From contig VTPC01005496.1 of assembly GCA_011009095.1 (NCBI GenBank), forward strand, positions 35,544 through 99,543: a DNA stretch of 64,000 nucleotides, read 5' to 3'. This DNA is from Ignelater luminosus. Its lineage: Eukaryota > Arthropoda > Insecta > Coleoptera > Elateridae. Positions 1-13,698 of this stretch are shown piece after piece. Position numbers and translations under genes: made by a program. Below the pieces are notes generated by a model that searched no databases, was not told where the DNA came from, and saw only the letters and a program-made list of their open reading frames with translations. The stretch's first letter is position 1, and every line of letters starts with the position of its first letter.

Positions 1-3000
1 TAAGAGTATGCTAACATAAATATAAAATCTTCTTCTTCACACGTTCAAGAGATTAAAATGTTTAATATCAAACACTGCAATGTTTCCAAACCAGTACAGT
101 AAAGTACAGTGTTAGAAGAAAATCTGAAACAAACTTATTGCAGAATTTATCTCGAGATCTTAATAGTTAATCAAAGTAAAAAAATGAGAAAATGAGAAAA
201 CATTTGACGACAAAACCAAATGTATATAATAGGAGTAAGGCAAAAAAGTCAAAACAGCTAATTGAGGTTCATGTTGCTCTTGGGCTTTGCTGCTGTTAAA
301 TTACAAGAAAGATTTATATTGTCGATAACAGACAGTCACTACGTTATTGGACAAGATGAAAGAAGAGTTTGCTACTGCAAATGAAGTAGTCGTCTAAAAT
401 TTCCTCCATTAGAACACTAAATCAAAAGGAAGGCTTTAATGTAGAATAATTTCAAGTTAAATTCACCTTATTATACGAAAGCAAATGTAAAGATACACAT
501 TATATTGAATGTCAAGCTAAGACACGTAAGATTTGAAAAACTATTCAGGAAGAGGTGCTCGCAATGTTTATATTTTTCCTATCACTGGTAAAAATCTAAT
601 CCGTCTGTACATTAGCAAAAATCCAAGGCATTTTAAATCCACAAAAGTGGATTATTCGTGTTGGTGTTCATTAATTTAATTTGAGCTGAAGCGATTGATA
701 CAAGTTTAATAAAATGAAGAAAAGCAATATTGATATATAGTAACTTAATAATTAAAATACCTTTTAAATAGTTAGTAATGCTTGAATAATTTAATCTGAG
801 TTTATACTTAGGTAATTATTTTACCTAGAATTACACCATTAAAAGGTTAAATTCATTTAGAAATACATGATACGCTTTAATATGATGATATAGCTGTAAT
901 ACAACCTCTTTTATTATTGAATTTCAGCCTAAGGGTGCCAAGTTGGACTAGCCTTGATATTCATTGTTAAACGCCGCGCCGCGCCGTCTTTCTTATTAAT
1001 AATTCTTTTAATGTCTTACAACACAGTACGTTTCTGCTTTAGTCAGGCTTTATTTTGACAATTTTCTTCTATAATAATTTATCAACTAATTCTCTTAACA
1101 ATCTGAGTTCTTTTAAAATTTTAAATCTTGTCAACTTCTTTTTGTAAATTTACACGATTGTTGAGTAATGCTACTTTATAGTGTGAATATCTCGACAATG
1201 AGCCGTGAATTTTTGCAACTTAAATTATTCTATCTGCATTCGTTTTTTATTTCTTCCCTTTTCCTCTTTGTTCCTTTATAAAAGATTTCTACAAAAACAG
1301 CGTTACCTCTACATAATAAATGGTTGCAGCTCGTGTTTTGTTAGGCTACCTAAACAGAATCAAACAATGGACAAATAAAAATGACATCCATCCTATTATT
1401 TTTAAACGTACAAACAAATCAAGACATAACTAGCACAAACCGTTTTTTTTTTATATAATTTTGTTTCCGTAAACACACATAGAATTAAAAGATTTGCGCA
1501 GTGATATTTTTATTCCGACGGATTTCCGGATTTCATCACAACAGCCAGAGCACTCATCAACATGATTTTATGTGATCTATTGTTATTACAATTTACGTCG
1601 CTATTTAGTACACACGCAGATAAACAAGCATCCCAGAATTTTTCTCTTTTTAAGTTTACAATTAATTAATAAACAAAGGTTGAGCTTTCTTATTATGCAA
1701 AAATCTTTACGTAACAAATCTTTTATTCAGAACAAATCAAGAGTGGAATTCTTCTCTATTTTTTTATTTCCTTCTGTGACCAATGAGAAATAGTTTTAAG
1801 GTAAATTGCTCATTCTACTTTTACTGGCATTCTATTACATGGATGATGAGTTCGCGCATTATTGCACATTTTCACTTACACAATATTACAATTGTTATGT
1901 TTAAATAGTTTAATATTATGCTTTGTGTTATTATTAATGAAATTGAGGTTAGGTAGGGTTTTATTATAATGATTCCATGATATGTGAAGTTATGTATGGT
2001 ATTTACTTACAATAAATTATAGGTTTGCATAAAAAATAATCAGAGTTAATTCGATAATAAGAAAGCACAAACAAAATGTGGTAGTTTTTAAAAAAACTTG
2101 TGGGAATTTAATTCTTGTTTGTTCCTATTTATGCAACTACTAGTTAGAATCTTTCTTAGATATGTTAATTATGATATTATGAATGGCAAACTAATATTTC
2201 ATTTGAATTCTATTGACAAGGTTTTTCTAATAATTATTAGGTAGCAGTAATGCGGCATTTCCGTTTTCGCGATTGAATTTCCTTTTTCTTCAGATATGCA
2301 TATAGACAATCTTGTTGAGGTCATTACTAACATTAAGACGTAGAAATTAAAAATGGTAATTTAAAGCCTCCTAGGGTGGTGACTTTTGTTAACCTTGCTC
2401 TATTAATTATCTAAATTAGATCTGTATAAATATCAAGAATAATATTGTGAGTTTTTATGTTCTTGGAATTCTTGTTATGCTTACTAAGCATAATATTATA
2501 AAGCAATCTGTGAGTTTTTCAAGCTTTTATTGGAAATGTATATAATTTAATTGTTTTATATTTTTCGTATCTAAAACTTTTTGATTGTAAAGATTAATAA
2601 GTTAAAAATAAATTCTAATTATGTTTAATTTCCTAGATAAATCCCGTTTAAATAACTACAGTTGTGAGGCTTAAATTTAATGTTTTTCTCAATTTGTTAA
2701 GTCATTTATACTTTTTATAAAGAGAAATGGACCTTGAACATATCCATGTAAAACATCAATATCCTGTTTCTTTAATTTATCCTAATTTAGGTAATTGTTT
2801 ATTGAAATGTTAATAATTATGGGGATGTTTCTTCCACGAAAGTTGTTATCAATTAAAGATGGTATTTTCGACAGCGTCATCTATTGTGTAAAAACTTGAT
2901 TTTGACTTTTTTAAAATTATTTATGAGATTTTTTTATAATTGTTAAAGTATTATTTGTTATGGTTTAGAAATTTTGTTAGAGGATAGGTAAAGTACTCTC

Positions 3001-3894
3001 TAGATTTAATGAATCGTTATTGTCAACTTTTGTTTATCTATTGAAGTAATAATATAGTGATGTTCGTGTGCAAATATTTTTGGGTTCTATTTTATCATCT
3101 AGAATTTGAGTCACTGAAACAAAGAAGTTTCAACTTTATTGTGATTAACCTCTTGAATCATTTTGAATTAGAAATTATCAAGTCTGCAAGAGTAATCCCT
3201 TTGAGGAATCAGGGATCTTAGTTTCACGCATCCGCTTCTTTCGACTTTCTTCTATATATCTTGCTCTTCTTCACTTTCGTTGTCCAGAAACAGATGAAAG
3301 AGCAAGCTGTCGAAAACTGTACGCACGTAGTAAAGGCTCCTAACTAACTGCTCCTGTTTCTTCAGAAGATCTAGAGAAGTAGACCTCAAAAAATTGCATT
3401 AGTCAGTCTTGAAAGGTGGCTTCCGAATATTTGACGGCCTTCGATTACAATTCGTTCGTTTTACACATAATTATTTTGATTTCATTTATTAATCGGCAAC
3501 AACGCATCCGGTATATTTTCCAGCATCAATTATCAGCTGGCAGCTTAGAACCCAAACGTGATAGTCTAAGAACCGTGACTCCCGTGGACCTTAGTTCCTC
3601 GCTGCTACTGAGATCTAAGATGAGTTCGCTTAAAAATCTTTCCATTTCAATGGTGGTTAAGGAAGAGTCGCCTAAGTCATCTTAGATATATACTATTTCT
3701 TGTTTTCCACCTTGAAAACAGGCGCATCCTCGCCATACGAGTCTAGCGTACCACGTGTGAAACGTCCAATGGATCTGTCTAAGATTATGTTGTAAAAAGT
3801 AGGATAGTAGCATTTCTAACATTAATCCCTCCCTCATGCATTGCACGTTAAAGCGTATAGTAAGGGAAGTAAAGCAATCAATTAATAAATAAGG
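1..3894. other. AT-rich noncoding DNA
   Basis: I see no supported gene here. Open frames are short, lack protein-like composition and are what AT-rich DNA gives by chance. One oddity is a small pure G+C run at 971-988 with a repeated GCCGC core, isolated in very AT-rich surroundings. A slightly GC-richer block at about 3200-3700 contains an 89-codon open frame (3416-3685) that I do not recognise and do not call as a gene. Confidence 0.6.
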
Positions 3895-3900
3895 TGTCTC

Positions 3901-4128
3901 TTGGACATACTTTTGATGTTAGTAAAAACGCATCCTCATCGATCCCTGAACTTTGTAAAGGGAATTGTGACCTGCAAGAATTTAGATGAGTGTTCTATTG
4001 AAGCAACCAGAAAAACGCTAGGTAAAGCAAAGGTTGTTGGTTTTAAAGAATTAACGTTTCAAGGCAAGGTGAAATACCTTCTAACTTTCCTTGGAACTAT
4101 TTTACCAGATAGGATCAAAGTAATTTGA
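3901..4128 (+). pseudogene. Jockey-type LINE ORF1 (Gag-like) fragment
   Basis: This open stretch of about 75 codons resembles the domain just before the zinc knuckles in ORF1 proteins of jockey-type non-LTR retrotransposons. The visible landmarks are THPHRSLNFVKGIV near the start, a following CKNLDE segment, and YLLTF followed by LPDRIKV at the end. In the family this region helps the ORF1 protein bind the element's RNA. The codons before 3916 lack an ATG, and the frame stops straight after the IKV motif, before any CCHC knuckle. It is therefore a fragment, not a gene. No reverse transcriptase follows; the next 400 bases look like unrelated noncoding DNA. The assignment rests on remembered motif similarity. 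Confidence 0.5.
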
Positions 4129-4149
4129 GTGTTATCTATATTTTATATT

Positions 4150-4516
4150 ACTAGAATATTATACAATGATGTGGTTATTACATTTACAGTTTTACGACAT
4201 TCTGGACAGAAATCTCTAGAAGGAGTTAGGGTAAATGGGGCCGTATTGACTCTTGCACCTTGTGTGGCTGCGGTGATGACTATGAGATGTCGGCGCTAAA
4301 GCTTCCTGCTATGCATGTCGTTATTTGAGCTCTATATATAGGGCAGCATGAAGGTGTGAGAATTATAAAACGTTATACTCTACTGATTAGACCAGAACAA
4401 CATTGAAACAGATCTATCTAGGGGTACTTCTATACAATCCTCTCGCATATTTAAAACTTTTGGAGAGTACTTTTCTTGTATTGTGTTATTTTATATCAAT
4501 ACACTCCAATTTGAAT
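4150..4516 (+). other. Noncoding block with TATA box and AATAAA; possible solo LTR
   Basis: The block has a clear TATATATA box at about 4331-4340 and an AATAAA signal at about 4513, roughly 180 bases apart, in a GC-richer context. This is the order expected in a retrotransposon LTR (promoter, then polyadenylation signal). I found no second copy, no primer-binding site and no TG...CA ends, so the LTR reading is only a suggestion. It could equally be an isolated promoter or chance. Confidence 0.15.
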
Positions 4517-5040
4517 AAATATTAACGAAACATTATGAGAAAATATTAAGAAAGTATTTTCAGCTAATATAAGGAAAATATTCAACAATGTAAATTGTGT
4601 AATATTGTGTGCTACTTGGCACCAAATGTAATTTAAATATTCCTTCCAAATATTATCTTAAATTATGAAATAATGTTCGTACAATGCTATGACCCAATAT
4701 TAACAGAAGATTATGAGAATATATCAAGAACATATTTTAAGATAATATAAGGAAAATATTCAAAAATGTTACATTTAATATTACTGGAATATTTTTTGAA
4801 AATATTACTGCAATATTGTGTACTGCTTGCTACCAAATATAAGTATAATGTTCGTTCCAAATATTATCTTAATATTGTGGAATAATGTTCTTATAATATT
4901 ATTACCCAATATTAACAAAACATTATGAGAAAATATCGAGAAAATATTTTCAGCTAATGTAAACATAATATTCGAAAGTGTTACATTTAATATTACTGGA
5001 ATATTTTTTGAAAATATTTTTATAATATTGTGTGCTGCTT
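4517..5040. repeat. 212-bp tandem array rich in AATATT
   Basis: Three successive units begin with similar sequence of the form ATTAACNNAANATTATGAGA at about 4521, 4699 and 4911. The second period is 212 bases. The first is 178 because that unit lacks roughly 34 bases, including the GGAATATTTTTTGAAAATATT part. Shared internal blocks include TAATATAAGGAAAATATTCA, a TGTGCTGCTTG-type block and CCAAATATTATCTTAA. The unit is dense in the palindrome AATATT. The last copy breaks off after about 5040. The 110-codon minus-strand open frame over it (4805-5137) is a by-product of the repeat. Confidence 0.75.
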
Positions 5041-5577
5041 GGATGTATTTGTAAAAATCCCTTTCAGCAAGAGAAATACTGTGATAAACCTTTAGTGTAT
5101 GTAAACTGCGTAAACTTGTTAAACTTCTATTAGACAAAAAAGATGCTAAAGAAAATATTTAAAGCCCAATCCTCAAAATATCTCTTATAGTAATCTTCGT
5201 GATAAAGATACTCCTGGTAGGGCAGTTCCCAGATCACAACTTAACATTCAAGAAAGAGGATATCGTTTCTCTCAATATTTTCCCAAAAACGTCTCAAGTA
5301 ACTGGAAAAGATGTTAGACTCATACCATTCACTTCTGCCTTTGATATATCTATGTCATCGAAGGTTGCTTTAAACGCCTCACGTCTCTCAAACCTGGAGT
5401 AGTTGAACTGTATTAGAGTGGAAGCTGAATGCCAATCTGATCCGTCAGATTAGCTAGTGAAGCAGGTGTAGATGGATAATTAGATTTGAGTGAGAGCAAG
5501 GTAGGTAGGCAGCTTGGGATGATTCGGGTTGATTGATAATGATTGGTGTAGTTAAGTGTTGTTCCCGTATTTTTCAG
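5041..5577. other. Noncoding DNA, nothing recognised
   Basis: There are no recognisable coding, RNA or mobile-element signals. The only open frame of note (5199-5402) has no family resemblance. Confidence 0.5.
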
Positions 5578-5758
5578 CGCCGGTGCGCCACGAGCACTCT
5601 CTCACTCCGTGGTCGACTGTCTCGCTTCACCTTCGAACGTGGAATGCCGATATATCAGAATTTTTGAGTTAACATTCACACAATACGGGTAGATACAGAT
5701 AACTAAGCTTAAGAAGTGATAACCGGGGACCACCTAGATGAAGGTCGAGAAGCGACAG
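5578..5758 (+). other. Possible host exon between good splice sites
   Basis: A block GC-richer than its surroundings lies between a pyrimidine-rich acceptor (GTATTTTTCAG, ending 5577) and a perfect donor (GACAG|GTAAGT, GT at 5759). An ATG at about 5739 would give only seven codons (MKVEKRQ) before the donor, in phase 0. The rest has stops in all frames, so most would be 5' untranslated. It could be the second exon of a transcript whose main exons are elsewhere. I cannot link it to any other exon. A chance pairing of splice signals cannot be excluded. Confidence 0.2.
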
Positions 5759-8700
5759 GTAAGTGCGCTGAGTATAAGAGTGTCCTCATTTCTCCATTTT
5801 GTACCGTACAATTATGAATACTAAACAAGTTACCTACAAGAATTGTCGTGATTTTATAAATAGTCATGGTCTCCTGAAACGTTTGCTTTCTAATTGAACT
5901 CGCTTTATTTTGTGCCTTCAGAAAACTCTTTTTACATAAGCCGAGTCGTGTTTTCATCTGAGGAACTATCAACGTGTTTGATCAGCTATCCGAGTCCATG
6001 TCAGATCCGCTAATCTTCTTCTTGAGAACGTAGTTTTGAGCACCTCTACCCTAAACGTTAATTTGCAGACATGCGAATGTCTTGTTTTTAGTAATGAATG
6101 ACGGCGCGACGGTGGTAAGAGCAGTTTCAGTTCTGAACAGCTGTGGGACTGCACTATGGCCCATTTCACCAGTTATGTTTATTATTCAATACCGAGTATA
6201 TTTCAATGAAATACTACCTTGTCTCTAATAAAAAAGGCTGCGCAGTTTATCCTACCAATCAGACTGCTGAGTTTGAGTTGAGGAAATTAAAAAGTTACTT
6301 TAAGGTTTGTTTTGCTATAGTAGAATCAAGTATGACTCTTTCGATTGGCTCTTGGTGTTTCTGTTTCTATAGTTCGGTATAGTTAAGATTCTTGTTCGAC
6401 ATTTGTTTATAAATGTCTGGGCATCTATATTCCTTTGTCTAAATTTTGCAGACACCTTAGATATTTAGATCAAATATTTCTGGTTCGCTTTTTATTGAAC
6501 AAACGCTCGATCATTGTATAATTATAATCGCCAAGACTTTCAATCCAACTCTGTATACACATTGAGAACTATTAATCTAGGCCGCTTTAAAAGAAGAATT
6601 GAAACACACCCATTTATTTTTTCCTCTTTAAAATAATTTTATTTTGACAATAACGTTTCAAGTTTGTTATCATTTCTCAACTTAAAAATTGCTCGTTTTT
6701 TTTCTTGTAAACTTTTTCAAAATCTAAAATTGTCTATTTATAACGATTAAACACGAACTAATTTATAAAACATTTAACATTTAATGCGACCTAAAACGTA
6801 TTTAATGTGACTCTGATATGTTTGTTCAAGGACTCGCATAACTATTTAAATAAAAATGGAATATATGTGTAATAATTTATTTGAAAAAAAATCTTCAGCT
6901 TGTTGATGGCCTTGCAAGTCAATAAATTGCCAAGAACTTATCAAGTGTTATTCATTAACAAACTCCAGCATCTTTTACTATGTCAAAATGATTAAATTTC
7001 AAATCTTATTATTAATATACACGATAAAATTCCAAGAATATACACTGTAATTTGAAATTCTTTGCAAGAGACTTCAATGTTAAGTTACGAAACGAAACCA
7101 CAACTGTCTATATAATTTTCTGTTAAATTCGGTTACGCTTTGAAAAATATAATTGTAGCAAATCCTCAAATAATTTAAAAGAAAACAAGTACCTTTTTTG
7201 TTGATAATTATTGCGTGATATGTAATTGAAAACAAAATAATACATTAGGCTGTGTCAATGTCAAATAAACATATCATAATACTTTCAATGCCAAAGACCC
7301 TTGTAAAAACTATATTAGAATTGTTTAACTCTTTTTTTTAACAACCGTCATAGCTTAATAAAGAAATAAGAAATGTTATTGTGTAGTGATGTTATACAAA
7401 AATCAGCTGTAGGTGCGCGGCTTTGTGAGAGAAGGACGTCAAGCTAATGAATTCCTACCTACATATAATACATAAAACTGGCAAGACCGTTCCGAAAACT
7501 GGATATGAAAATCACAGGAAGAAGTAAAGACAAAACAAAAATAAAGAAATGAGAGAACGTAACGACGTCTAGAAACTCGTATGTTATAATATTTACACTA
7601 AACTTTCACTAATATTCAGGACACAAAACCTGCTTCTCTTCGTTGTAATTGTAAAGTAAAAGTGATTTTTTTAATGGTCACGCTTTATCACTGTTAACGT
7701 GTTAAATCAAAACGTGCGTTGTTCTTGGTCTGAGGAAACATTTAAAAATAATGAAGATAATTTGTGCTGGAAAAAAATTGGATAAATTGCTTAATAATAA
7801 CAAAAGGATTTCTGCAATTAGATACGGAATTTAAAAAAAGAGTTATTTCAATTAACACGAGGAACAGGAGGCTTACAGTGCATTTTTTGAGCCTTAAACA
7901 AAAGATTGAAAGGTTTGCTTTGTTGTGGATTAGTTAAAATTACCAATAGCATCTTTTGTTAAATTATTGAGCAACGCTCTAGTCTTCTAGTATTGCTGCT
8001 GTGTATTACACCATGTTTTTGCACACTATGCGATTAGAATGAATAACAAAAAATTGCAACAACCACACACTCCAAGTTTTTTTCTAATGTGTTAGTCTAA
8101 TAAGAATGCTAAATGTTAATTATATAAAGTGAAATGCATAAAATGCGATAAAAAATAATTGCCATATTCAAACTGATAGGTTTATAGCAATTGTCAATTA
8201 CGATAATCGTGACAATGACAAAGTACCCCAACCTTTCACTAAAATTAAGGTGCAACCAAGAAATGTTAAATTCAGATTTTACGATTCCTATGTGTTATAT
8301 ATCAGATCCTAAAAGAGATGCGCTGTTATTTTATTCAATAAATATTATCATACCATAATGTCCAAATAGCTTCGTTCACCAAATAATTACGATTCTTTAT
8401 TATTAGAGGAGTAATTTTATATAGGTTTGTTAGTAAATTGATAATTACGTTTTAATTTTGGTGAAAGGCTTTCGAAAAAAATTCTTGATTATTTTTAATA
8501 TTTTAAATCATGTATTTCCTTTTATTTTTTTTTTGTTTAGTATGTTTTATGTCTCTACACGCTTTTTTATCTCTCACTCAAATTATTTCGGTAAAGCTTC
8601 TGGTTTGATACATGCAGAGTCAATATTTGGAATATAGGCATGGCAAAGCTAAAAAAACATAGCAATCAATATTTTGTTTTCTTTTATTGATAACTTAGAA

Positions 8701-9189
8701 ACTGCCTAAAATTTGTTACTAAGTTATGATATCTACAAGGTTTCTCTTTGGTCAGCTTGATCACTGCCTTATTAAAATCTTGATGGATCAGTAGCACTCC
8801 TTCCACCAATTTCTGGTTTGTATCATTTTTACAGATAGACTTAACATTATTTGAATCAAACGTTGTTATGTTTCTTTGCAAACTTCCTGTATATATACCG
8901 AAATATATTCAAGTATTTTACTGCGAGTGTGTAATTGAGAGTTATCTTGCTTTTTTGGTTTTTTGAGTGCTTCTCAATTTAGCTTCGAGATTTGTTTCTC
9001 AGGTATGTGCTTGCTAGTGTTATCAAAATAGTCTTCCAATTTGTTCTTTTCACTTGTGTGGAACTTTCCACCATTGGTCCCCCGAAATCGTTGATTTCGA
9101 TGAACATAAAAGCCGACCTACATCTTGGTAAAATTAGGAATTCTTTTCTTTCCATATCATAGGATCGCCTATAGCGTGGATTGTTTCGT
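5759..9189. other. AT-rich noncoding DNA
   Basis: I see nothing supported here. A moderately GC-rich patch at about 5940-6170 and another at about 7400-7560 interrupt the AT-rich background, but neither has a usable open frame or recognisable ends. Short open frames at 6143-6382 and 8684-8881 have no family resemblance. Confidence 0.5.
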
Positions 9190-9372
9190 TTGTTTCAGGG
9201 CTTTAACTTCATCTTTAATCCTTAATTCTTAATCTTTTTCGTCGTTTTCTCCCTTTATTCCGTTTTGATGTTTACCATTCTGAGGTCCCACTGGATTGCG
9301 AGCTAAGGATCGGTCCCGTCTCCCAGGAAGGCACGCTGCTGACTATCCGTGGCAGCCATGCATCTACTGAGG
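9190..9372 (-). repeat. Weak tRNA-like SINE candidate
   Basis: On the minus strand, 9358-9347 reads as a loose RNA polymerase III A box (TGGCTGCCACGG). About 42 bases further on, at about 9316-9307, GGACCGATCC resembles a B box (consensus GGTTCGANTCC) with one base missing. The spacing fits tRNA-derived SINEs. The 3' side then becomes A-rich with repeated AAGATTAAG/AAGGATTAAAG motifs, like a SINE tail. There is no second copy in the window. On the plus strand the same block stays open for about 50 codons without an ATG, ending at a weak donor (GAG|GTAAAA, 9371), so an exon is the main alternative. Confidence 0.2.
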
Positions 9373-10922
9373 TAAAATTGTTAATAATTTACTCCCTTAA
9401 ATTTTATTTCTTTAGTTTTTAGTTCGTTTTTTTTGCGTTTTTCCCAACTTAATTTTCCTTTCCCTTCCAGTTCGTTAATTTATAATTTACCTAAGTTTTA
9501 AACATTTTAAAATCATTTGCTAATATTTAAATTCACAATTGTTTGCATTTAAAATTCGCTCCTATAATTCGCTGTTAAGAATTTGTACGGTCAAGATTAG
9601 CTAATCACCACCAACGGTTCACACCTGTAGTAATGACATTTTGGAACTAATCAGAACGCTTGCTATTGTGCTATTTGTAAATCCACTCCTTAGCCGGGAG
9701 GATGAACGCCCAAATGTGATAGTTGATTAGATAAACAAATTTATTATAACGGTGGTTTTCCCACGTTATAACGTCTTGGTAAGCATTTTATTTAACTACT
9801 AACACCATATGAAAAATGGAATGCGTAGAGAAAAACTGATATAGGAAGGTAGAGAGGTCCCTTATGCCAAAAGTCTCTATAATAGTTCGTTTACAGCTCT
9901 TTGAGCACTTGTAGTGAATCCAGTTCAATTTAAAGATAATTACCATTTGCACTTAACCTATTCGTAAACTTCACTTTTTTGATCTGCAAGATCAATTCTT
10001 CCATAGTCTTGTAAAATGTAATCGCGAGCTCGAGTGTTGAGAAGATACGAAAAATGCTAAATGCTTAAACTGTCCATTATGTGCCTAAAGCACTTTATAA
10101 ACAGGTTAACAAGTTGTTACAACTGTTGTGGAACCGTAAAAAACTGATCAACTGATATGAATTGATGTTTGGCTGAGGTTCATAATAATAAAAGCAAGAC
10201 CCTTTTTCTGTAAAAGTTTAGCGCGCGCTCTTCACATTTGCAGAAGTCAATGTTCCTAAAATTTCTGGTTTTTAAAAAGTGTTGAAAAGCATGGACCCTT
10301 CACTGCTATTTTCATTTTCTCTGAGCCTAAAATTCTCAGCTCTAATTATCACATTTAGTTTTCAATTATTTTGTTAAATTTTCTTGAGATTTACACTTTA
10401 TTATTCGCTGTTAGAATTATTTCACTATAAGGAAATTAGAAAGTAAATTTTTAGTATTCATTGACATTCTGTATAAGCGATTACAGACCTGAAAATTCAT
10501 TTTTTTCTTTGGAAATCTTTCCGTCCAGTTGATAACTGCAAACCTAGCTCATCGTAGGAAAAACCATTTAACAGACAAGCGTTTTTTTTTAAAAATCTAT
10601 TTCTTGATAAATAGTTTTGAGCGAAAGTTGCCTGAAACTAGATTTTGTTAATTTATTTTTGTTGACTCTGATTGATACTGTTTTCTACAAGTACATTTCT
10701 TAGATTATTTTTTATGCTTTATTTAAATTTCCAAGGTTTTCTAAGAACCTATTTGTTTAGCGAGAATTCTAAATATGTTGTACAATATATTATGGGATGT
10801 TTAAGGTCATTTAAGTTGTTTTACAATTATCTTGTACAGTCTTGTATTAATTTTCTTTCCTGCTTTATTTTGTTGTGACTCAACGATTTTTTTTACATAT
10901 ACAATAATTTTTTTATTTGTAG
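9373..10922. other. AT-rich noncoding DNA
   Basis: No gene, RNA or repeat is recognised. The final 60 bases are a pyrimidine-rich tract leading to the acceptor of the next candidate exon. Confidence 0.5.
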
Positions 10923-11024
10923 CGCTCGCTGTAATATGCGTTCTTATTTCGTCACCTTATGCTCCAATCCCTTACTCATGCCTCAGGCCGCCGCTGATTA
11001 GAGCTAGTAAAACAAGGGGCTACG
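10923..11024 (+). CDS. Candidate internal host exon (hydrophobic stretch plus basic tail)
   Basis: A 102-base exon candidate lies between a T-rich acceptor (TTTTTTTATTTGTAG, AG at 10921-10922) and a strong donor (TACG|GTAAGT, GT at 11025). Of its three frames only one is open. It is read after two leading bases and leaves one base at the end, so both introns would be phase 1. The 33 residues start with LAVICVLISSPYAPIPYSC, a hydrophobic run like the end of a membrane span, and continue with a basic part (RPPLIRASKTRGY). Base composition is clearly richer in G+C than the surroundings. The trailing G fits the leading AC of the terminal exon candidate at 22725 (giving GAC, Asp). I do not recognise the protein. 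Transcript data would decide. Confidence 0.35.
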
Positions 11025-13698
11025 GTAAGTTACAATTATAAAATTTATACTTTTTAGAAAGTGTTTTTGAAATATAACAGTAGCCTCACTGTGTGACATG
11101 ACTTTCTGCAGTTTTCGTTTCTTTGAAGTTACTAAAAAATACATTTTTGGCAATAACAATCAATAATATGAATCAATAACAAGGAGCAACAATCGTAGCT
11201 GCACCAATTTTAATCTTGTATTTGTGCATTCTGCTAACTGTTCATAAAAACTTAAAATTCTGAAAACAAGAGTGAGGAAGCCCTGAAACTGTTTTCGTCG
11301 AAAATATTTTTATTATTGTCCTCCTGTTGGTCTCTATTGGTACTTGCGTCATTTAAATCGTCACTCTAGATTACGTTAGTGCAACTGATAGAATGGTAAT
11401 TATCATAAAATGAATTATCTCGCTGATTCCCTTTGTTTCTGTTGCTTCTCTGAAGATCGACTTATAGATAGCATGTAACACAAGACAATAACTTAGCTTC
11501 AGAAAGACTTCAATTATAATCAACGAGTACACATTCTAAGTTAACTGAGACGTGGCGTGTAAACTTTCTAGAATAGACTATAAAGTGCCAATAACATGCA
11601 TCAACAATCATAGCAGTTTTGGAAATAAAACTGAGGGTGTTTCAGAAGAAGTACAAACTTTCAAATAAATTTAAATGCCTGAGAATGTCTTCAAAAAACA
11701 AATAATTTTAACAATTTAGTGTCTTAACCTCTTCACGTCAATTGAGACATACTCGTATGTTCTCATATATTCTTCACTTTTGATGGTCAATCTGTATATT
11801 TACGGAATGAAGATAAAGAAAGAGAAATAAAATTGTCTTCGATTCAGAAAAGATCCATATTCAACCTGCCTTTTTGTCCTAAACATGGCCCACTGCCCAT
11901 TTAATATTCCTCGTTCCTCTTTTCTTGATTTTCCTCATGCCTAACAAATCTTCACCACAGTCAATATTTAATCTTCAGTGGCAAGTTAAGAATCGTAAAT
12001 TTAAGCTAACAATTCTCAATTTCTTCATGGATAATCCATGATAAACAAACAATGGCCTAGAAACTTCTTACAGATTTCGAGACATCACGAAGGAATAAAT
12101 CATTTGATTAATGAACTATGAACAGTCAAAGTCAATGAATGAATTATGGAAATTTTGAATTAATTTGTTTTGCCAAAGTCTAGTTATCTATCAAGGTAAG
12201 TTTTCTTCACAAAAAATATGTTTCTTAACTTTTTAAAACTAGATATTCATATATTTGCATGTCTTGATCAGATTATTCAATTTTCATTCAAAATATAGCA
12301 AATTCCTATGCAGAATTGTACTATTGAACTTTTTCGCGAAATCTAAATATTACATTATAGACTATAAATTTAGTATTGTGTAAAAAAAATGTTCATTCAT
12401 AAAGGTTAAAGTTACAATATTGTGCAATAAATTCCACAGCAAGATTTTGTGGGAGATTACGATTAAAATATAGTATTAATAGGTGGGGTACTGTAGATAT
12501 TGTGTTGAATAATTTTATAAATATGTATTTGGGTAATACCACCACCCATTTTCTATGTACATACTTATTTACGTTTAGGCAAGCCAACAACACGAATAAT
12601 CAAAATATCAAGTGTCAATCATTTAATTAAAAATAATCAAAGTGAAACCGGATATAATATTTAATTCATAATGTAATAAAACAGAATGATGTTATTTTAA
12701 GCTTCCGGAATATTCAAATCTAACCAAATCCGCGGTTGCAAAATTAAACAAAACGAAATAGAATAAAGACAATTATCTTCACTTCATGATCTTCTTATGC
12801 AAGGTAAAGCCGATTAAGCTAAAATTGCAACATTTCTATTTGATAATAATTTAATTAGCAATAAATATTATTTGAAGCAAACTTTAAGAAAGTAAGAATT
12901 TCTATAAAATTACGAGAAAGTGAGATTTATCATACTGATAGATGTAAAGCGCTTTGTTTAAAAAGCATGAAAACTATACCTTTTCTTAGAAACCCTGGAA
13001 ATTTTAATATTTTCTCCAACTAAATTAAATTATTGGCCAATTTCTTATAATTACCACATACACCTCATATATTCTTAAGGTTACAACTTGAGAAATTATA
13101 ATCGGAGTAAGGATAAGATTTTCAATGTTTAAAAGCGAGCACGTACCTCAAAGCTAATTATAATAATTTCCTAATTTTAATTATTGTTATAACACGCAAA
13201 AGTGGAGAGCAATTTCTTTTCAAGTACACTTTTTCGTTCCAACAAAAAAAGATGGAAAAAAATCTACACATGCATGCACGTATTTGTTAGGAAACTAAAA
13301 AAAAGCTAAATCCTTCTTAGAAATGGTGAGTGCTAAAAATGTTAACCTCAAGATAATTCCTGCTACATCTGAAAGCCGGTCCAAGTTAAAGGAATGCAGA
13401 CACACGAGACAGATTGCATCGTTAAGTAACAAAAGGAACCCGAAAGACCGAAACTAAGAACGTTCTTTACTTATTATCATTTTTATTAGAAATATTTTAC
13501 AAAATTTTATTTAGCAATAATAAAGATTGATATAATGATAATGGCGCTTTTATGGAAATATAGAATTATATAAATAGGTGATATCTTGGTGATATTAAAT
13601 GTCAAATTATTCTTTATGTAAGAGTAGAAGCACATAAGGAAGCAATGTTTTGTAAAAATTAACAATTAAGCTCTTAAATTTGAAAAAAATGTTTTCAG
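11025..13698. other. AT-rich noncoding DNA, possibly intron
   Basis: I see no supported feature. If the exons at 10923 and 22725 belong together, this is intron. A good donor (ATCAAG|GTAAGTTTTC) at about 12195 has only stop-rich sequence upstream and is probably chance. Confidence 0.45.

Noticed and set aside
4805..5137. 110-codon minus-strand frame with repeated IIxxxFxxNI pattern
   Set aside because: The pattern comes from the AATATT-rich 212-bp tandem repeat, not from a protein.
5578..5758. First coding exon starting MKVEKRQ
   Set aside because: Splice sites are good, but seven codons cannot support a coding call; kept only as a possible noncoding exon.
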